Shown here: positions 37,221 to 49,534 of the stretch, piece after piece
Numbering within the stretch: position 1 is the stretch's first letter
How the letters are laid out: the number at the start of each line of letters is the position of its first letter
Source: Macrostomum hystrix
Taxonomy: Eukaryota; Platyhelminthes; Macrostomidae
Reading direction: 5' to 3'
DNA length: 64,000 bases
Assembly: GCA_950097015.1 (NCBI GenBank)
Contig: CATNEN010000038.1
Span: forward strand, 8,504,001 to 8,568,000
Program-made: the position numbers and the translations under genes
The notes under the pieces: model-generated
The model's input: only the letters and a program-made list of their open reading frames with translations
Databases searched by the model: none
What the model was told of the DNA's origin: nothing

Positions 37221-37930
37221 CGGTCTCTGACTGCTTTCCCATTGTTGTTCGCATTTTACATTGCTTTTCTAAGAATGGAAACACAAAATAAAAATTAAGC
37301 AAACACTTGCTTCTTTTGTACACTTTAATATGAATATTCGAGTATAATTTTATGAAGAAAATAAAGAGATATCTGAAAAGTTACACATACACTCGTAAGC
37401 GTCAAGTTTTTATATGTGAAAATGTGAAATCTACGAGCATTTATATAATTACGTGATATTCGCATCTATCGACAAAATCGCATTGGTAATTTTACCTATT
37501 GTAATCTTTATCTGTCGACTCATTGAGTGCATTGGATTGCTTAATTACGAGCTAGAAATATTCTTGATAAGCAGAAAATATGTTAAATAATTAACAATAT
37601 TTTGATTTTACAATCAATAACGTGTAATTTTTGTGAGACTATCTGTGATAAGGAACATTGAAATCGTGTGGCGCGCATTCACGGGGCGATAATAAATTAA
37701 TGAGGTGCCAAACAATTTATGAGTCATCAGTGAATAAAACGGTTAGGGGGCCAAAACGCACGTACACTTTCGATACGATAATAATTTAAATGAACATAGC
37801 AACAAAAATCAGCCTCTTAAAAACTAAGCCAGAACTTAATCTATCAAATATATTAAAGTAGTGTGCACTGTGCTTCAATGCCCCTCATCAAGGTCACTAG
37901 ACGCACCAACCTCACGCCAGATCTGGGCTG
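37221..37930. other. AT-rich intergenic sequence
   Basis: This is the interval between the convergent Ly6-repeat and syntrophin-like genes. An AATAAA occurs near 37287 on the plus strand, about 700 bases past the Ly6-repeat stop, and is a possible poly(A) signal. No gene is seen. Confidence 0.4.
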
Positions 37931-37959
37931 TCTTTAATCAATCCCGTTCCATAAACCGT

Positions 37960-38150
37960 GATTGGTTGCTACAACCTCACGCCTCCCATTCCCTGATCGG
38001 TGATTGGTTGCTACAACCTCACGCCTCCCATTCCCTGATCGGTGATTGGTTGCTACAACCTCACGCCTCCCATTCCCTGATCGGTGATTGGTTGCTACAA
38101 CCTCACGCCTCCCATTCCCTGATCGGTGATTGGTTGCAACAAGCTCACGC
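37960..38150 (+). repeat. 42-bp minisatellite with ATTGG words
   Basis: Four to five copies of a 42-bp unit containing CCTCACGCCTCCCATTCCCT and GATCGGTGATTGGTTGCTAC lie just beyond the syntrophin-like stop. Each unit includes ATTGG, the reverse of a CCAAT box, but the array is at the 3' end of that gene, so a promoter role is not supported. Confidence 0.93.
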
Positions 38151-38249
38151 CAGATCTGGACTGTTTTAGATAAACTTTTAGAGGCTCTAGGAGATATTTT
38201 TGTTGCAATGCAACCGAATAGCATTCGACATTTTTAATTCCACAATGTT

Positions 38250-41200
38250 TCATGGCTTTAGAAACTGCGGATCCACAGTGGTCAGTTTGCTGGATAGAAA
38301 GGAGTGCAGCACTATCAATAGCAGCTGCAGATCTGGCACTTCCACTTCTTTGACAACGGCCCCATTGTCCACCGCGGCTCTGGACGATGTCGCAGCCGAG
38401 TTGCGCGCTGGCAGCGGGCTGCATGGCTCCTGAAAGTGTAGGAACAGCTTTCGATCGCGGTCGTCGTAGCTGCGCTTGAGGCAGGCGAACCGGTAGGACC
38501 AGAGGCAGTTCTGGCCACTGGCGAAGCTGATGCCCTTCTCAAGGTCGAACACTAACTGACCGTCTTCGCCGTTGTGCGTCACCTGGGCGTGTGGAGCGCG
38601 ACATTTCTAGTACAGAGACACAACAAAAGATTTCCTAAACTGCCGCCAAATACCTTGAACAGCACCGGGGAGCCCGCTGCCGACTTCCTGGCCAACGAGT
38701 TGGACGTCGCTCGGAACCAGCACCGCTCGAGGCGGCTGACGTCGCCCACGGTCTCCGCGCTCATGTAGAAGGTGTGCGCGCTGCCACAGTGCAAAAAGAA
38801 TGCGTTCACCCGCATGTCCAGCAGTTCCTCGTCGTCAAGGACACGAATGACGCACTTGAAAACCTTCTCCTTGACCGAGGCGCTGCGCCAGTCGTCCAGG
38901 AAGATCGGCGGCACCTCAAACAGCAGCAGGTCGTCGCCACGCAGTGCCAGAAAGACATCCTGCCAGAGGCGGCTGAGCTGAGGCGAGTCGTGCAGTGTCA
39001 GGCCCAGCCAGCCCATGTACAGCAGCGGCTCCGTCTTGGGCGGAAAGTCCAGGCCGATCTTCTTGTTGAAGCGGAGCACCTCTGTCTCCATGAGCAGGCG
39101 GATATTGTTGTGCACCTCTGAGAACCAGCGGTTGAACTCCTCGGTGCTGGAGAAGGTCAGGCAGCCGGTGGAGTGGCCGTTCAGCCCCACCACCTCGAAA
39201 CTGTACCGCCGCAGCTTGTCCGAGTTGGGCTGGTAGCGGGTGACCCGGCCGTACTTTAGCGGCACCGTCATCACGTCCAGCCAGGAGCGCTCTTGGTGCG
39301 GTCGCTGCTGCAGCATTTGATGATGCTGACTCTGCGGCCAAGATTCAGACAGAGAGGAATTGCCCGCCTGCGGAGTGCCCAGATGGTTGCCGGCGTTGCG
39401 GTTGGCGAACACTGTGCACCGCTCCGTGTCTACAGCGATGAGGGACGCTTTTGAAGAAGTCGACGATGACCTGCTGGGCCGATCTGTTGACGAGTTGGCT
39501 GTTGTCTGTTGGTTGTTGGAGGCTGTTGTTACGGTTGGCTTTTGCGCCTGCGGCGTAGCTAGCTGCTGCTGCTGCTGCTGCCAGAGTGCGGATCCAATTG
39601 ACGAGTTGCTGCGCACTGTTGAAAAGGACTCTGAAGCGATCGGAGCTCGAGCTTCCACGGCTGACCCTCCCGCCGCCGCCGTCCGCAGCACCCAGGGATT
39701 AGCTGGCTGCACGGCGGTCTCGTCGATTCCGCGTACGTTCGGATTGTCTGCAGCCTCGTTGTTGTTAAATAAGTCTGCTGTGAAGCCGCCGAGGTTGAGT
39801 CGAACGGCGGTGGACGAAGTGGCAGCCAGCGGATCGCATCTAGGTGGCGAGTCGTCGGCTGAGTCGAGGAGATTCTCGCTAGATGAGCAGTCAAACAAGG
39901 TTTGTGTTGGCGGCGGCGGCGGCGGTGCTGGAGCGACGGAGGCCGACGCGGTGGTTGAGGCGACGTTCGACGAAGCTCGTCGCGAAGAGTTTCGTCGATT
40001 AATCTGGCTGCCGCCACCGCCGCCCCCGGATGGTCGTCCCGAGTTGGCAGCGGTGTTTGCCTGCTCGTGCAGAAGCTTGGCAGCCTCGCGGAAGTGCTTC
40101 ACAACTAGTGTGACCTGCGGGATGAAGCTCTAGATTGCAGTCCCGAATTTGGTTAAAAGATACGGGGCTTCACGGACACGGATGGTGCACGCGAACATGA
40201 TCGATCTTGAGGGCGCGAGGGCTGTGGAGAGCAAATAGGCTTGTCATGTATCGCCAATTTAATGGACCCTCGCTTGGGTGCACTGAGCCAATGGAGTATG
40301 CTAATCAACTTGGCTGCATGTGGCTTGTGGTCTGGGGGGATGCACTAATACTCAAATAGCAAGCCAGGCCTTCTTCTCATTTAAGTCACTGGTTGAGATT
40401 TAAACTCAGACTCGAGCGCTATTATCAATTAGGCTCGTCCTGCGTTAAGCCAGGCAGAAGGGGAATGTACTTTTATTATAACTTTAAGCTGCCAAAATTT
40501 GTTTGGTAGTTCTGTGCAGAAGCTTTGACCCATCAGTCATCCTGAACCATCAGTCATCCTGACCCATCAATCATCCTGACCCATCAATCATTAAGCGTAT
40601 GTCGACCCACCTGTTGTCCGGCATTCTTCAGCCTTTCGACCACCTCGTCGTGTGTGGCGCCCTCGACGCTTGCCTGGTCGATGCGCAGAATGGCGTCGCC
40701 GACAAACAGCGCCTTGGTTTTAAAGGCCGGCATGCCTTTCTGCACGTGTGACACCAGCACTGGCAGCCGGTTCTCGCTGCCTCCGCGCACGCTGAAGCCG
40801 AAGCTACCGCGGTGGTCGCGGCACAGAGAAATCTCCCGCAGCACTGGCAGGCCCGACTGGTCGAATTGGTTGGTGCTGCCCTCCTGGGAGACCACCTCCT
40901 CCTGCACCGTCAGACAGTCCGGGGTCAGGCGCAGGCGGATGACCCGCTCGAGGCCGCTGTCAGCCTCGCCGGAGACCAGCGTGCAGAGGCCGGTCATGGA
41001 GGTCATGGAGCTGGCGAGCTGGCGAGAGGCCTGGACAATAGGCGCTGCTGCTGCGAACTTCGGTCCGGCTGCTACCTGCGTGTGATTTAGAGGGCTCTGT
41101 GGTGTGTTTCTTGTTGGGTCCCGTCCTTCAGGTCCGCTCTACCTGGCCTTTTTTCCTTCAGCGCCTATGAAACTGTCTCTTTTTCCTGCACGGCCCCTGA

Positions 41201-42018
41201 ACCTGTGATCGCTCCTTTGTCCTTCAGGGCCTCTAAACCTGTCTCTCCTTTGTCCTTCAGGGCCTATGAACCTGTCTTTCCTTTGTCCTTCAGGGCGTCT
41301 AAACCTGTCTTTCCTTTGTCCTTCAGGGCCTCTAAACCTGTCTCTCCTTTGTCCTTCAGGGCCTATGAACCTGTCTTTCCTTTGTCCTTCAGGGCGTCTA
41401 AACCTGTCTTTCCTTTGTCCTTCAGGGCGTCTGAACCTGTCTCTCCTTTGCCCTTCAGGGCCTATGAACCTGTCTTTCCTTTGTCCTTCAGGGCCTATGA
41501 ACCTGTCTCTCCTTTGTCCTTCAGGGCCTATGAGCCTGTCTTTCCTTTGTCCTTCAGGGCGTCTAAAACTGTCTTTCCTTTGTCCTTCAGGGCGTCTGAA
41601 CCTGTCTCTCCTTTGTCCTTCAGGGCCTATGAACCTGTCTTTCCTTTGTCCTTCAGTGCCCATCAAACAGACTCTCCTCTGTAATTTCTTTCAGGGCCCC
41701 ATATTCATTGCCCTGAACCAGTCACCATTAATCTTCGGTTCCCTAAATATTCAGTTACCCTAAACCGAAACAGTTTTCCTCGCCCTTTAACTTTCGCAAA
41801 AAAATGAGTCAATAGAATTACCTTTCAGTACTGTTTCACTACGCTGCTTCTCGCTTTGCTTAGTTGAGTCACCATTGGACAAGATACCTGACGATCAGTT
41901 AAGGCATACTTGGCGATGCTGTTGGCCTGACTGTCGTGCTCTGAGTGCTTCGATATTTAGAATAATTTAGCTGTTTAATTACCTTCAGCTCCTGCAGGTT
42001 TCTGAACTTTTCAGCCAT
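38250..42018 (-). CDS. SNTG: Gamma-syntrophin-like scaffold protein (PDZ and PH domains)
   Basis: Inferred exons, in transcript order: 42018-41983, 41075-40611, 40114-38654 and 38606-38250, all joined in phase 0, about 772 residues. The first 12-codon exon (MAEKFRNLQELK) is tentative. Next is an N-terminal split-PH strand region (RVIRLRLTPDCLTVQEE), a PDZ domain (RGSFGFSVRGGSENRLPVLV with GDAILRIDQ and HDEVVERLKNAGQQ) and the continuation VTLVVKHF. A PH domain carries LLYMGWLGLTLHD and DVFLALRGDDLLLFEVPP. The syntrophin-unique C-terminus reads LWSYRFACLKRSYDDRDRKL and ends DLQLLLIVLHSFLSSKL. Syntrophins bind dystrophin-family proteins and place channels and signalling proteins at the membrane. 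The protein is longer than vertebrate gamma-syntrophins (about 520-540 residues) because of a Ser/Gln/Ala-rich insert of roughly 200 residues after the PDZ domain. Confidence 0.9.
40535..40592 (+). repeat. Short 17-bp direct repeats
   Basis: Three to four copies of CATCCTGACCCATCAAT lie in the intron between the PDZ exon and the large exon of the syntrophin-like gene, next to the PDZ-exon donor. Confidence 0.8.
41190..41680 (+). repeat. 33-bp minisatellite in syntrophin-like intron 1
   Basis: About 15 copies of a 33-bp unit (CCTTTGTCCTTCAGGGCCTA then TGAACCTGTCTCT). On the plus strand each unit resembles a polypyrimidine tract plus CAG acceptor, but the host gene is on the minus strand. All units are open in several frames. 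Confidence 0.95.
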
Positions 42019-42960
42019 CCGGGGGAGCTGCTCTAGCGAGATTGGGCCGGACCCTGCAGCCTGCGGGGATGGTTGACACGCGAGTAAAAATGCCTAAGAA
42101 TGCTAGGCATGGATGCGGAGGATGGGGTGGGGGCAGGACTGACTGCCCGCCCGCACGGTGTGGACCCTAACCCGGTGGGGGCGGCCTGGCCGGAAAATTT
42201 GGGAATAAGCGGACGTCGGGGATGGGATCTCGTGGGAGGGACGGCTGAGTGGGAAGCGGGGCAGAGGAGGACAGGCGAGAGAAGGCCGTTCTGCATCTCC
42301 CAATCTCTCCCCTTGCGGCTCCCTATCCCACACCCTCCCAATGCCTTTGGCCGCTGAAGTCGACAGCGTCCCTAACCAGCAATTCACCCCGGGGAGAACC
42401 CTCCCTGCCCCATCCTCACCACGCGGCGCTGGGCTGGGATGTGAAAATGTGCGGGTGGGCCTTCAGCTGGGCGGGATGAACTGGGAACAGACGTCTTTGG
42501 GCGCATCTTTGGTTTGCGCCTGTCAATCTCAGCCAATTTACTCACCCCAGCTCAAGCGCTCAGTTGCGCCTCAAAATTCCTCGTCGACTCTTACAGTGAA
42601 TTCTATCTGTTCCTGATTTATTTGCATATTCTCGCATTGATTGCCGTCAGAAGTGCATCCGCATGTGTTTGTACTTTTAAACGCGTACTCAATTCGAGAA
42701 GGCGATTTTGAGTTGAGTGACTCCTTTCAATGAAGGATCTGAATTGTGGCAGCTTGTCCTTTGCTGGTTGGCACCATTCCACTTAGCAAAGGGCAGTCAT
42801 GGCGATGGACTGACTTGGCACAATTTTCTTGTCATTAAGAATTCGGCCAAAGAAGATGATGAAAAAAATTACTGTAAAACGAGACCAGAAGGGATTTGCT
42901 TAGAAATGAGAGAAAATATGTGCAGTAGACTGGCAGAGAGGCAGAGAGTGAGAGGGAGAG
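42019..42960. other. Upstream region of the syntrophin-like gene
   Basis: Moderately GC-rich sequence with no exon I can defend. It may hold the 5' untranslated region and promoter of the minus-strand syntrophin-like gene. I found no clear TATA or initiator element. Confidence 0.35.
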
Positions 42961-43019
42961 GGATAGAGACAGGGAGAGAGAAAGAGAGAGGAAGGAATGA
43001 AGGAAGAAAGGAAGAGAAA

Positions 43020-43498
43020 TGGGAAGAGGGAGACAGGAGGGGAAGGCAAAGAGAGGGAGAGAGGAGGGGAAGGCAAAGAGAGGGAGAGAAGAGGGGAAGG
43101 CAAAGAGAGGGAGAGAGGAGGGGAAGGCAAAGAGAGGGAGAGAAGAGGGGAAGGCAAAGAGGGGGAGACAGGAGGGGAAGGCAAAGAGGGGGAGAGAGGA
43201 GGGGAAGGCAAAGAGAGGGAGAGAGGAGGGGAAGGCAAAGAGGGGGAGACAGGAGGGGAAGGCAAAGAGGGGGAGACAGGAGGGGAAGGCAAAGAGGGGG
43301 AGAGAGGAGGGGAAGGCAAAGAGGGGGAGAGAGGAGGGGAAGGCAAAGAGAGGGAGAGAGGAGGGGAAGGCAAAGAGGGGGAGAGAGGAGGGGAAGGCAA
43401 AGAGGGGGAGAGAGGAGGGGAAGGCAAAGAGGGGGAGAGAGGAGGGGAAGGCAAAGAGGGGGAGAGAGGAGGGGAAGGCAAAGAGGGGGAGAGATGAG
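43020..43498 (+). repeat. 27-bp polypurine minisatellite
   Basis: About 17 copies of AGGGGAAGGCAAAGAGGGGG followed by AGAGAGG. It is almost pure purine on the plus strand for roughly 600 bp including flanks, and so could adopt triplex (H-DNA) conformations. Confidence 0.95.
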
Positions 43499-43911
43499 AG
43501 GAGAAAAAGGCGACCCTAAAAGAGGCCTGTACAGCACGGGGTGGACAACCAGGTGAAGCCTATTAATTTTCTTGGAGCCATCAGACCAAAAAAGGAACTC
43601 TTCAAAAAATAACAAAATCTCCATTATCTGACAAACTGAACAGACAAGGGAACATACTTCTTAGAAGTAGGACCAGATTGATGTGACTGGCGCCACTTCA
43701 TCCCGACTCTCACCCGTCCACATAGCTGCCTGAGACAACTTGACTGGCGGGTACCCTATCCGTAGAGGCTCAAGCTAAAGCTGGCTGTTCTCCTCATTCC
43801 TGTCACTCGCTTTCCTGCGTCCGCATGCGATATAAGAGTACAGTTAATTGCTCTGCGAGTGACTGCTGGGGCACGATTGACAGGTGTGACTGTTTTTTCT
43901 TTATCATTTAC

Positions 43912-45442
43912 CTTCGCTCTTCTATCCTTCCTTCTCACTCTTCTCTCCTTCCTTCTCACTCTTCTCTCCTTCCTTCTCACTCTTCTCTCCTTCCTTCTCA
44001 CTCTTCTATCCTTCCTTCTCACTCTTCTCTCCTTCCTTCTCACTCTTCTCTCCCTCCTTCTCACTCTTCTCTCCTTCCTTCTCACTCTTCTCTCCCTCCT
44101 TCTCACTCTTCTCTCCTTCCTTCTCACTCTTCTCTCCCTCCTTCTCACTCTTCTCTCCTTCCTTCTCACTCTTCTCTCCCTCCTTCTCATTCTTCTCTCC
44201 TTCCTTCTCACTCTTCTCTCCTTCCTTCTCACTCTTCTATCCTTCCTTCTCACTCTTCTATCCTTCCTTCTCACTCTTCTATCCTTCCTTCTCACTCTTC
44301 TATCCTTCCTTCTCACTCTTCTCTCCCTCCTTCTCACTCTTCTCTCCTTCCTTCTCACTCTTCTCCTTCCGTCTCACTCTTCTATTCTTCACTGTCTCAC
44401 TCTTCTATCCTTCCTTCTCACTCTTCTATCCTTCATCGCCTCACTCTTCTATACTTCATTGTCTCACTCTTCTATCCTTCCGTCTTACTCTTCTACCCTT
44501 CCGTCTCACTCTTCTATCCTTCCGTCTTACTCTTCTACCCTTCCGTCTCACTCTTCTACCCTTCTGTCTCACTCTTCTATTCTTCACTGTCTCACTCTTC
44601 TATCCTTCCATCTCACTCTTCTATCCTTCCTTCTCACTCTTCTACCCTTCCTTCTCACTCTTCTATCCTTCATCGCCTCACTCTTCTATACTTCATTGTC
44701 TCAATCTTCTATACTTCATTGTCTCACTCTTCTACCCTTCCGTCTCACTCTTCTACCCTTCTGTCTCACTCTTCTATCCTTCCGTCTTACTCTTCTACCC
44801 TTCCGTCTCACTCTTCTACCCTTCTGTCTCACTCTTCTATTCTTCACTGTCTCACTCTTCTATCCTTCCATCTCACTCTTCTATCCTTCCATCTCACTCT
44901 TCTATCCTTCCTTCTCACTCTTCTACCCTTCCTTCTCACTCTTCTATCCTTCATCGCCTCACTCTTCTATACTTCATTGTATCACTCTTCTATCCTTCAC
45001 TGTCTCACTCTTCTATACTTCACTGTCTCACTCTTCTATCCTTCACTGTCTCACTCTTCTATCCTTCATCGCCTCACTCTTCTATACTTCATTGTCTCAC
45101 TCTTCTATCCTTCCTTCTCACTCTTCTATCCTTCACTGTCTCACTCTTCTATACTTCATTGTCTTACTCTTCTACCCTTCCTTCTCACTCTTCTATCCTT
45201 CATCGCCTCACTCTTCTATCCTTCACTGTCTCACTCTTCTATCCTTCCGTCTCACTCTTCTATCCTTCTGTCTCACTCTTCTATCCTTCCGTCTCACTCT
45301 TCTATCCTTCCGTCTCACTCTTCTACCCTTCCGTCTCACTCTTCTATCCTTCCGTCTCACTCTTCTACCCTTCCGTCTCACTCTTCTATACTTCATTGTC
45401 TCACTCTTCTATACTTCATCGTCTCACTGTTCTATCCTTTAG
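43912..45442 (+). repeat. Pyrimidine-rich 21-bp-type array, left arm
   Basis: Tandem units of the type CACTCTTCTATCCTTCCTTC, 21 bp with 24-bp and other variants (TTCACTGTCT, TTCATCGCCT, TTCATTGTCT). Units before about 44330 are regular 21-mers. From about 44335 onward the variant order is repeated in reverse complement at 45652-46500. Confidence 0.95.
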
Positions 45443-45651
45443 AGATCATTAATCATTCAGGGGATAAGTAATGGGAAAGCTTTGTCTTAGCAACTACTCT
45501 TCGAAACAGCCCTTTCATCACGTTCTGCATCACTAGCTGCGTGATCAGAAGATGGAAATGAGTCTGCTACGGGCTGGTGTAAGGTACACTGCTGCACTGA
45601 ATGCTAGAATAAAATAACAAAAGAGTGAGAAGGAAGGGTAGAAGAGTGATA

Positions 45652-46500
45652 CTAAAGGATAGAACAGTGAGACGATGAAGTATAGAAGAGTGAGGCGATG
45701 AAGGATAGAAGAGTGAGGCGATGAAGGATAGAAGAGTGAGAAGGAAGGATAGAAGAGTGAGACAGTGAAGAATAGAAGAGTGAGACAGTGAAGAATAGAA
45801 GAGTGAGACAGTGAAGAATAGAAGAGTGAGACAATGAAGAATAGAAGAGTGAGACAGAAGGGTAGAAGAGTGAGACGGAAGGGTAGAAGAGTGAGACAAT
45901 GAAGAATAGAAGAGTGAGACAGAAGGGTAGAAGAGTGAGACAGAAGGATAGAAGAGTAAGACGGAAGGATAGAAGAGTGAGACAGAAGGGTAGAAGAGTG
46001 AGACGGAAGGGTAGAAGAGTGAGACAATGAAGAATAGAAGAGTGAGACAATGAAGTATAGAAGAGTGAGACAATGAAGTATAGAAGAGTGAGGCGATGAA
46101 GTATAGAAGAGTGAGAAGGAAGGGTAGAAGAGTGAGAAGGAAGGATAGAAGAGTGAGATGGAAGGATAGAAGAGTGAGACAGTGAAGAATAGAAGAGTGA
46201 GACAGAAGGGTAGAAGAGTGAGACGGAAGGGTAGAAGAGTAAGACGGAAGGATAGAAGAGTGAGACAGAAGGGTAGAAGAGTGAGACGGAAGGGTAGAAG
46301 AGTAAGACGGAAGGATAGAAGAGTGAGACAATGAAGTATAGAAGAGTGAGACAATGAAGTATAGAAGAGTGAGACAATGAAGTATAGAAGAGTGAGGCGA
46401 TGAAGGATAGAAGAGTGAGAAGGAAGGATAGAAGAGTGAGACAGTGAAGAATAGAAGAGTGAGACGGAAGGAGAAGAGTGAGAAGGAAGGAGAGAAGAGT
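45652..46500 (-). repeat. Inverted right arm of the 21-bp-type array
   Basis: The reverse complement of this segment reproduces the variant order of the left arm, including the rare unit CTCTTCTCCTTCCGTCTCAC at the outer end (44365) and TCTCACTGTTCTATCCTTTA at the inner end (45442). The two arms are separated by 209 bp (45443-45651). The arm lengths differ through unit-copy changes. Confidence 0.93.
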
Positions 46501-46587
46501 GATTACCGGACTATCCTTCCGGTGATTTTGAGCAGTATGCTGGGGGCTAGCATCGCACTGTAATCTATTAGTTATAGTGACTATTAT

Positions 46588-46857
46588 AGTGAGTGAGTGA
46601 GTGAGAGAGTGAGTGAGTGAGTGAGTGAGTGAGTGAGTGAGAGAGTGAGAGAGTGATTGAGTGAGTGAGTGAGTGAGTGAGTGAGTGAGTGAGTGAGTGA
46701 GTGAGTGAGTGAGTGAGTGAGTGAGTGAGTGAGTGAGTGAGTGAGTGAGTGAGTGAGTGAGTGAGTGAGTGAGTGAGTGAGTGAGTGAGTGAGTGAGTGA
46801 GTGAGTGAGTGAGTGAGTGAGTGAGTGAGTGAGTGAGTGAGTGAGTGAGTGAGTGAG
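46588..46857 (+). repeat. GTGA tetranucleotide microsatellite
   Basis: About 270 bp of (GTGA)n with a few GAGA and GATT interruptions near the left end. Confidence 0.98.
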
Positions 46858-46859
46858 AT

Positions 46860-47700
46860 ATAAAAGCAGTAAGCTATAATGCTGCCAGCTGGTATACGAA
46901 GGAGTGGACATTGCGATACATTCCAACTGGAAGCTGGTCCTCCTTTGGGGAAATAATTAAATTACTTTCCTCATCTCTCGAGTTGCGGTATAATTTCCCT
47001 ATTTCAGCTCTCGCTTTTCTCTCCCTCTAGGGGGATGGGATGATGGGAGTGAAGCTGGAGGGGAAGGCAGCCACAGGCGCTTGGGATCTGATCACCCAAA
47101 TAGACCTCCAATGTCCGGCTGTTCAGCTAAAAGTGCAAGTCGCCCCCGTTCCGCTGCATGGGTCAGTGCGGATCTAATACATAGTGCGTCTGTTTCGCTT
47201 TGAATATTTTGAAAGCCGAGTTTAAGAAATATTTTTAGAATGCTCGTGCAGATATTAAATACAATTTGGAATTAAAATAAATTGTTAGCGGTATACAAGT
47301 ATGATTATTAAGATTAGTAAAAAATTCATCTTTACCGAATCTGGCTGAGATTCGATCTCCAGACTTCTCGTTCGGAATTCCAAAGCTCGATCAAATCAAT
47401 GGGCTACAAGCTTCATTGAAATGATATGCCGGCCTGCGTTTTTCTGGATCTTTAACTTTTTTAAAATTATTTGCAGCTTCTTCTGAAAAATATTTTTATC
47501 GATACACCATTTTATGTGGCTACTACCAAACAATATAGTAGAGAAAACTTGAAATTGCAGAGCACATCATCAAAAATCTAAGCGCATTTATAGAAGATTT
47601 ATTTTGGAATTCTAAAAACTTCTAAGAATTTTTTGTACTACTATAGTATTATATCACGTAAAATAATAGCCTTCTAAGTTAAAGGCTATTTGTTTACTAG
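46860..47700. other. Intergenic sequence, nothing recognised
   Basis: No coding exon, array or RNA gene that I can support. The left part is moderately GC-rich and the remainder is AT-rich. Confidence 0.4.
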
Positions 47701-47720
47701 TTATTTTAACGGCGTTCGTA

Positions 47721-47805
47721 GGCTGCTGCAATTAAGCCCATTAATTGTGCCAAAAGTTAGAGTTAAGCACTTCTGATCGAAAGGTCGTCTGTTCGAATCG
47801 CAGCC
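47721..47805 (+). mobile_element. Possible decayed tRNA-derived SINE head
   Basis: The ends GGCTGC and GCAGCC are complementary, and the interior has TTCTGATCGAAAGGTCGTCT then GTTCGAATCGC, resembling an anticodon arm and a Pol III B box. At 85 nt, with a poor T-stem, it is not a functional tRNA as written. Confidence 0.4.
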
Positions 47806-47889
47806 CAACTAGCGGATATATTTCCCCGTCGCTTCAGGTCAAACAGAAAAGGTCCTAGCAATTTGCTCACGTAGAAATTTATGTGAATG

Positions 47890-49525
47890 CGACGTCCCCT
47901 AGTCCACTTGTTTCGATTCTGAATTCCTTCTCACAAAAATAAAAAACATGCAGTACGTGCATATAAATATGAGTTAATCATATAATGCAGTACGTAAAAG
48001 TGCATGTTATGGGGCTCCACTAGGAATTTGATGTGGTGATTAGTCATTTTATCCTTCTGGTCCTCTAAGGCTATACGCCCCTGTGCCCACCAACAAAAAG
48101 TACTCGTACGTGCGTAATAATTGCTTTTGCAACAGGAAATTAAAGAATTTGGTATTAGGAAAAAAGTATACACTGAATCTAATGTAGGTATGGAAGTAAA
48201 GAATAGTTCAGTGCAGTGTGTATGCGAACGTGTAATTAAGCCAATATTGGAACGAAGCCATTGTATTATTCAAACTACTGTGCAAGCTCGATCATTCTTA
48301 TTACATTACATTTTTCTGTGGTGTGAATTTTGACAGAACGTGAATAAATATGTGAAAAAATAATTGCTCCATGGAGTAAGTGATGAATTCTTGTACGAAT
48401 GATGGGCCAAGAAACTCTTAAACTCTAGTCTCTATACTTAATAACCACTATAATTACTATAGCCGTAATAGGCTCCGACCGGTTGACCGGCCTGGTTTTC
48501 AACACGACAACACATGTCAAATACTTTGGTTTAGAGTACAGTACTCTAAACTTTGATGTCTACAAGAGGTCTAATTTATGATTGCTTTTAGATAGGCCTA
48601 TGTAGTTAAAAGTATACTTAACCACAAGAAAAAATGGTTTGCAAGCAAAAAAAAAATAAAACGCGTTTCTAGCTCGGTAACTACGGCAAACGAAAGCAGA
48701 GTCATCTTAAAACTCAAATTATTCTAAATTTAGTATTTTCATAGAATCGGCTTTCCCTTTACATTGAGTCGCTTGTTTCAGGTGCTTAAAGTGTATCTAT
48801 AACAACAAAAAAGTATTTTATGCATATTATATAATGAAAATTAACTATTCCAAAATATCGAAAGCGTATTCTGAATTACTGTATTAAGTAAGCTAATGTA
48901 ACTAATGTAACTAAATACTAAATTTTGTTCCTAATTTTCCTAAAATGAACAAAACAACAAATGAGTATGACATATTCTCTATTAACTATCTGCTAATTGC
49001 CAATGCAAAATATTAGCTTTTGTATTCAATGCATCTATATTAAATATATTATGTTTTCTCTGCAAAGTTCTTCCTTTTATTTTATGAATAAACAATAAGC
49101 TATATTGACTAATTATGAAACCTGAAAATAACAATTGAAATATGATACAATTTTCAAATTATGTTTTTGTGCTGTATTGTACAGTTGTCAATATTTTATG
49201 TTGCTATTCACTATGACAGACTGCCTTAGAACTAACTGCTTTGCTGTTGATGTTACACTATTGGTGGCTATTTTATGAATTTTTGGCCACTTATTTATTT
49301 AATTTGCTGCCTAAAATTATGGAAAGTGGTCTACAGATCTCTTCAACCTGTTAAATTTCTAAGTTTTTTAGTATATTGTATAGCCAGAGGGACACAATTA
49401 CAGTATTGTGTCTGTCAATATTTTATTTTGCTTTGTGATACACTATTGATAAAAAACTTAGTTACATAGTATTATTTAAAAAAATTTTTTTTGTAATATT
49501 TCCATATCTATCTTTCATAAAAAAT
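47890..49525. other. AT-rich intergenic sequence
   Basis: Strongly AT-rich with only short open frames lacking any recognisable feature. I see nothing to annotate. Confidence 0.5.
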
Positions 49526-49534
49526 AGAAAATGA

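Noticed and set aside
42869-46926. Arg/Glu-, Leu/Pro/Ser- and Ser/His/Leu-rich frames over the GA-rich, CT-rich and GTGA tracts
   Set aside because: These are simple low-complexity translations of polypurine/polypyrimidine arrays and the tetranucleotide repeat.
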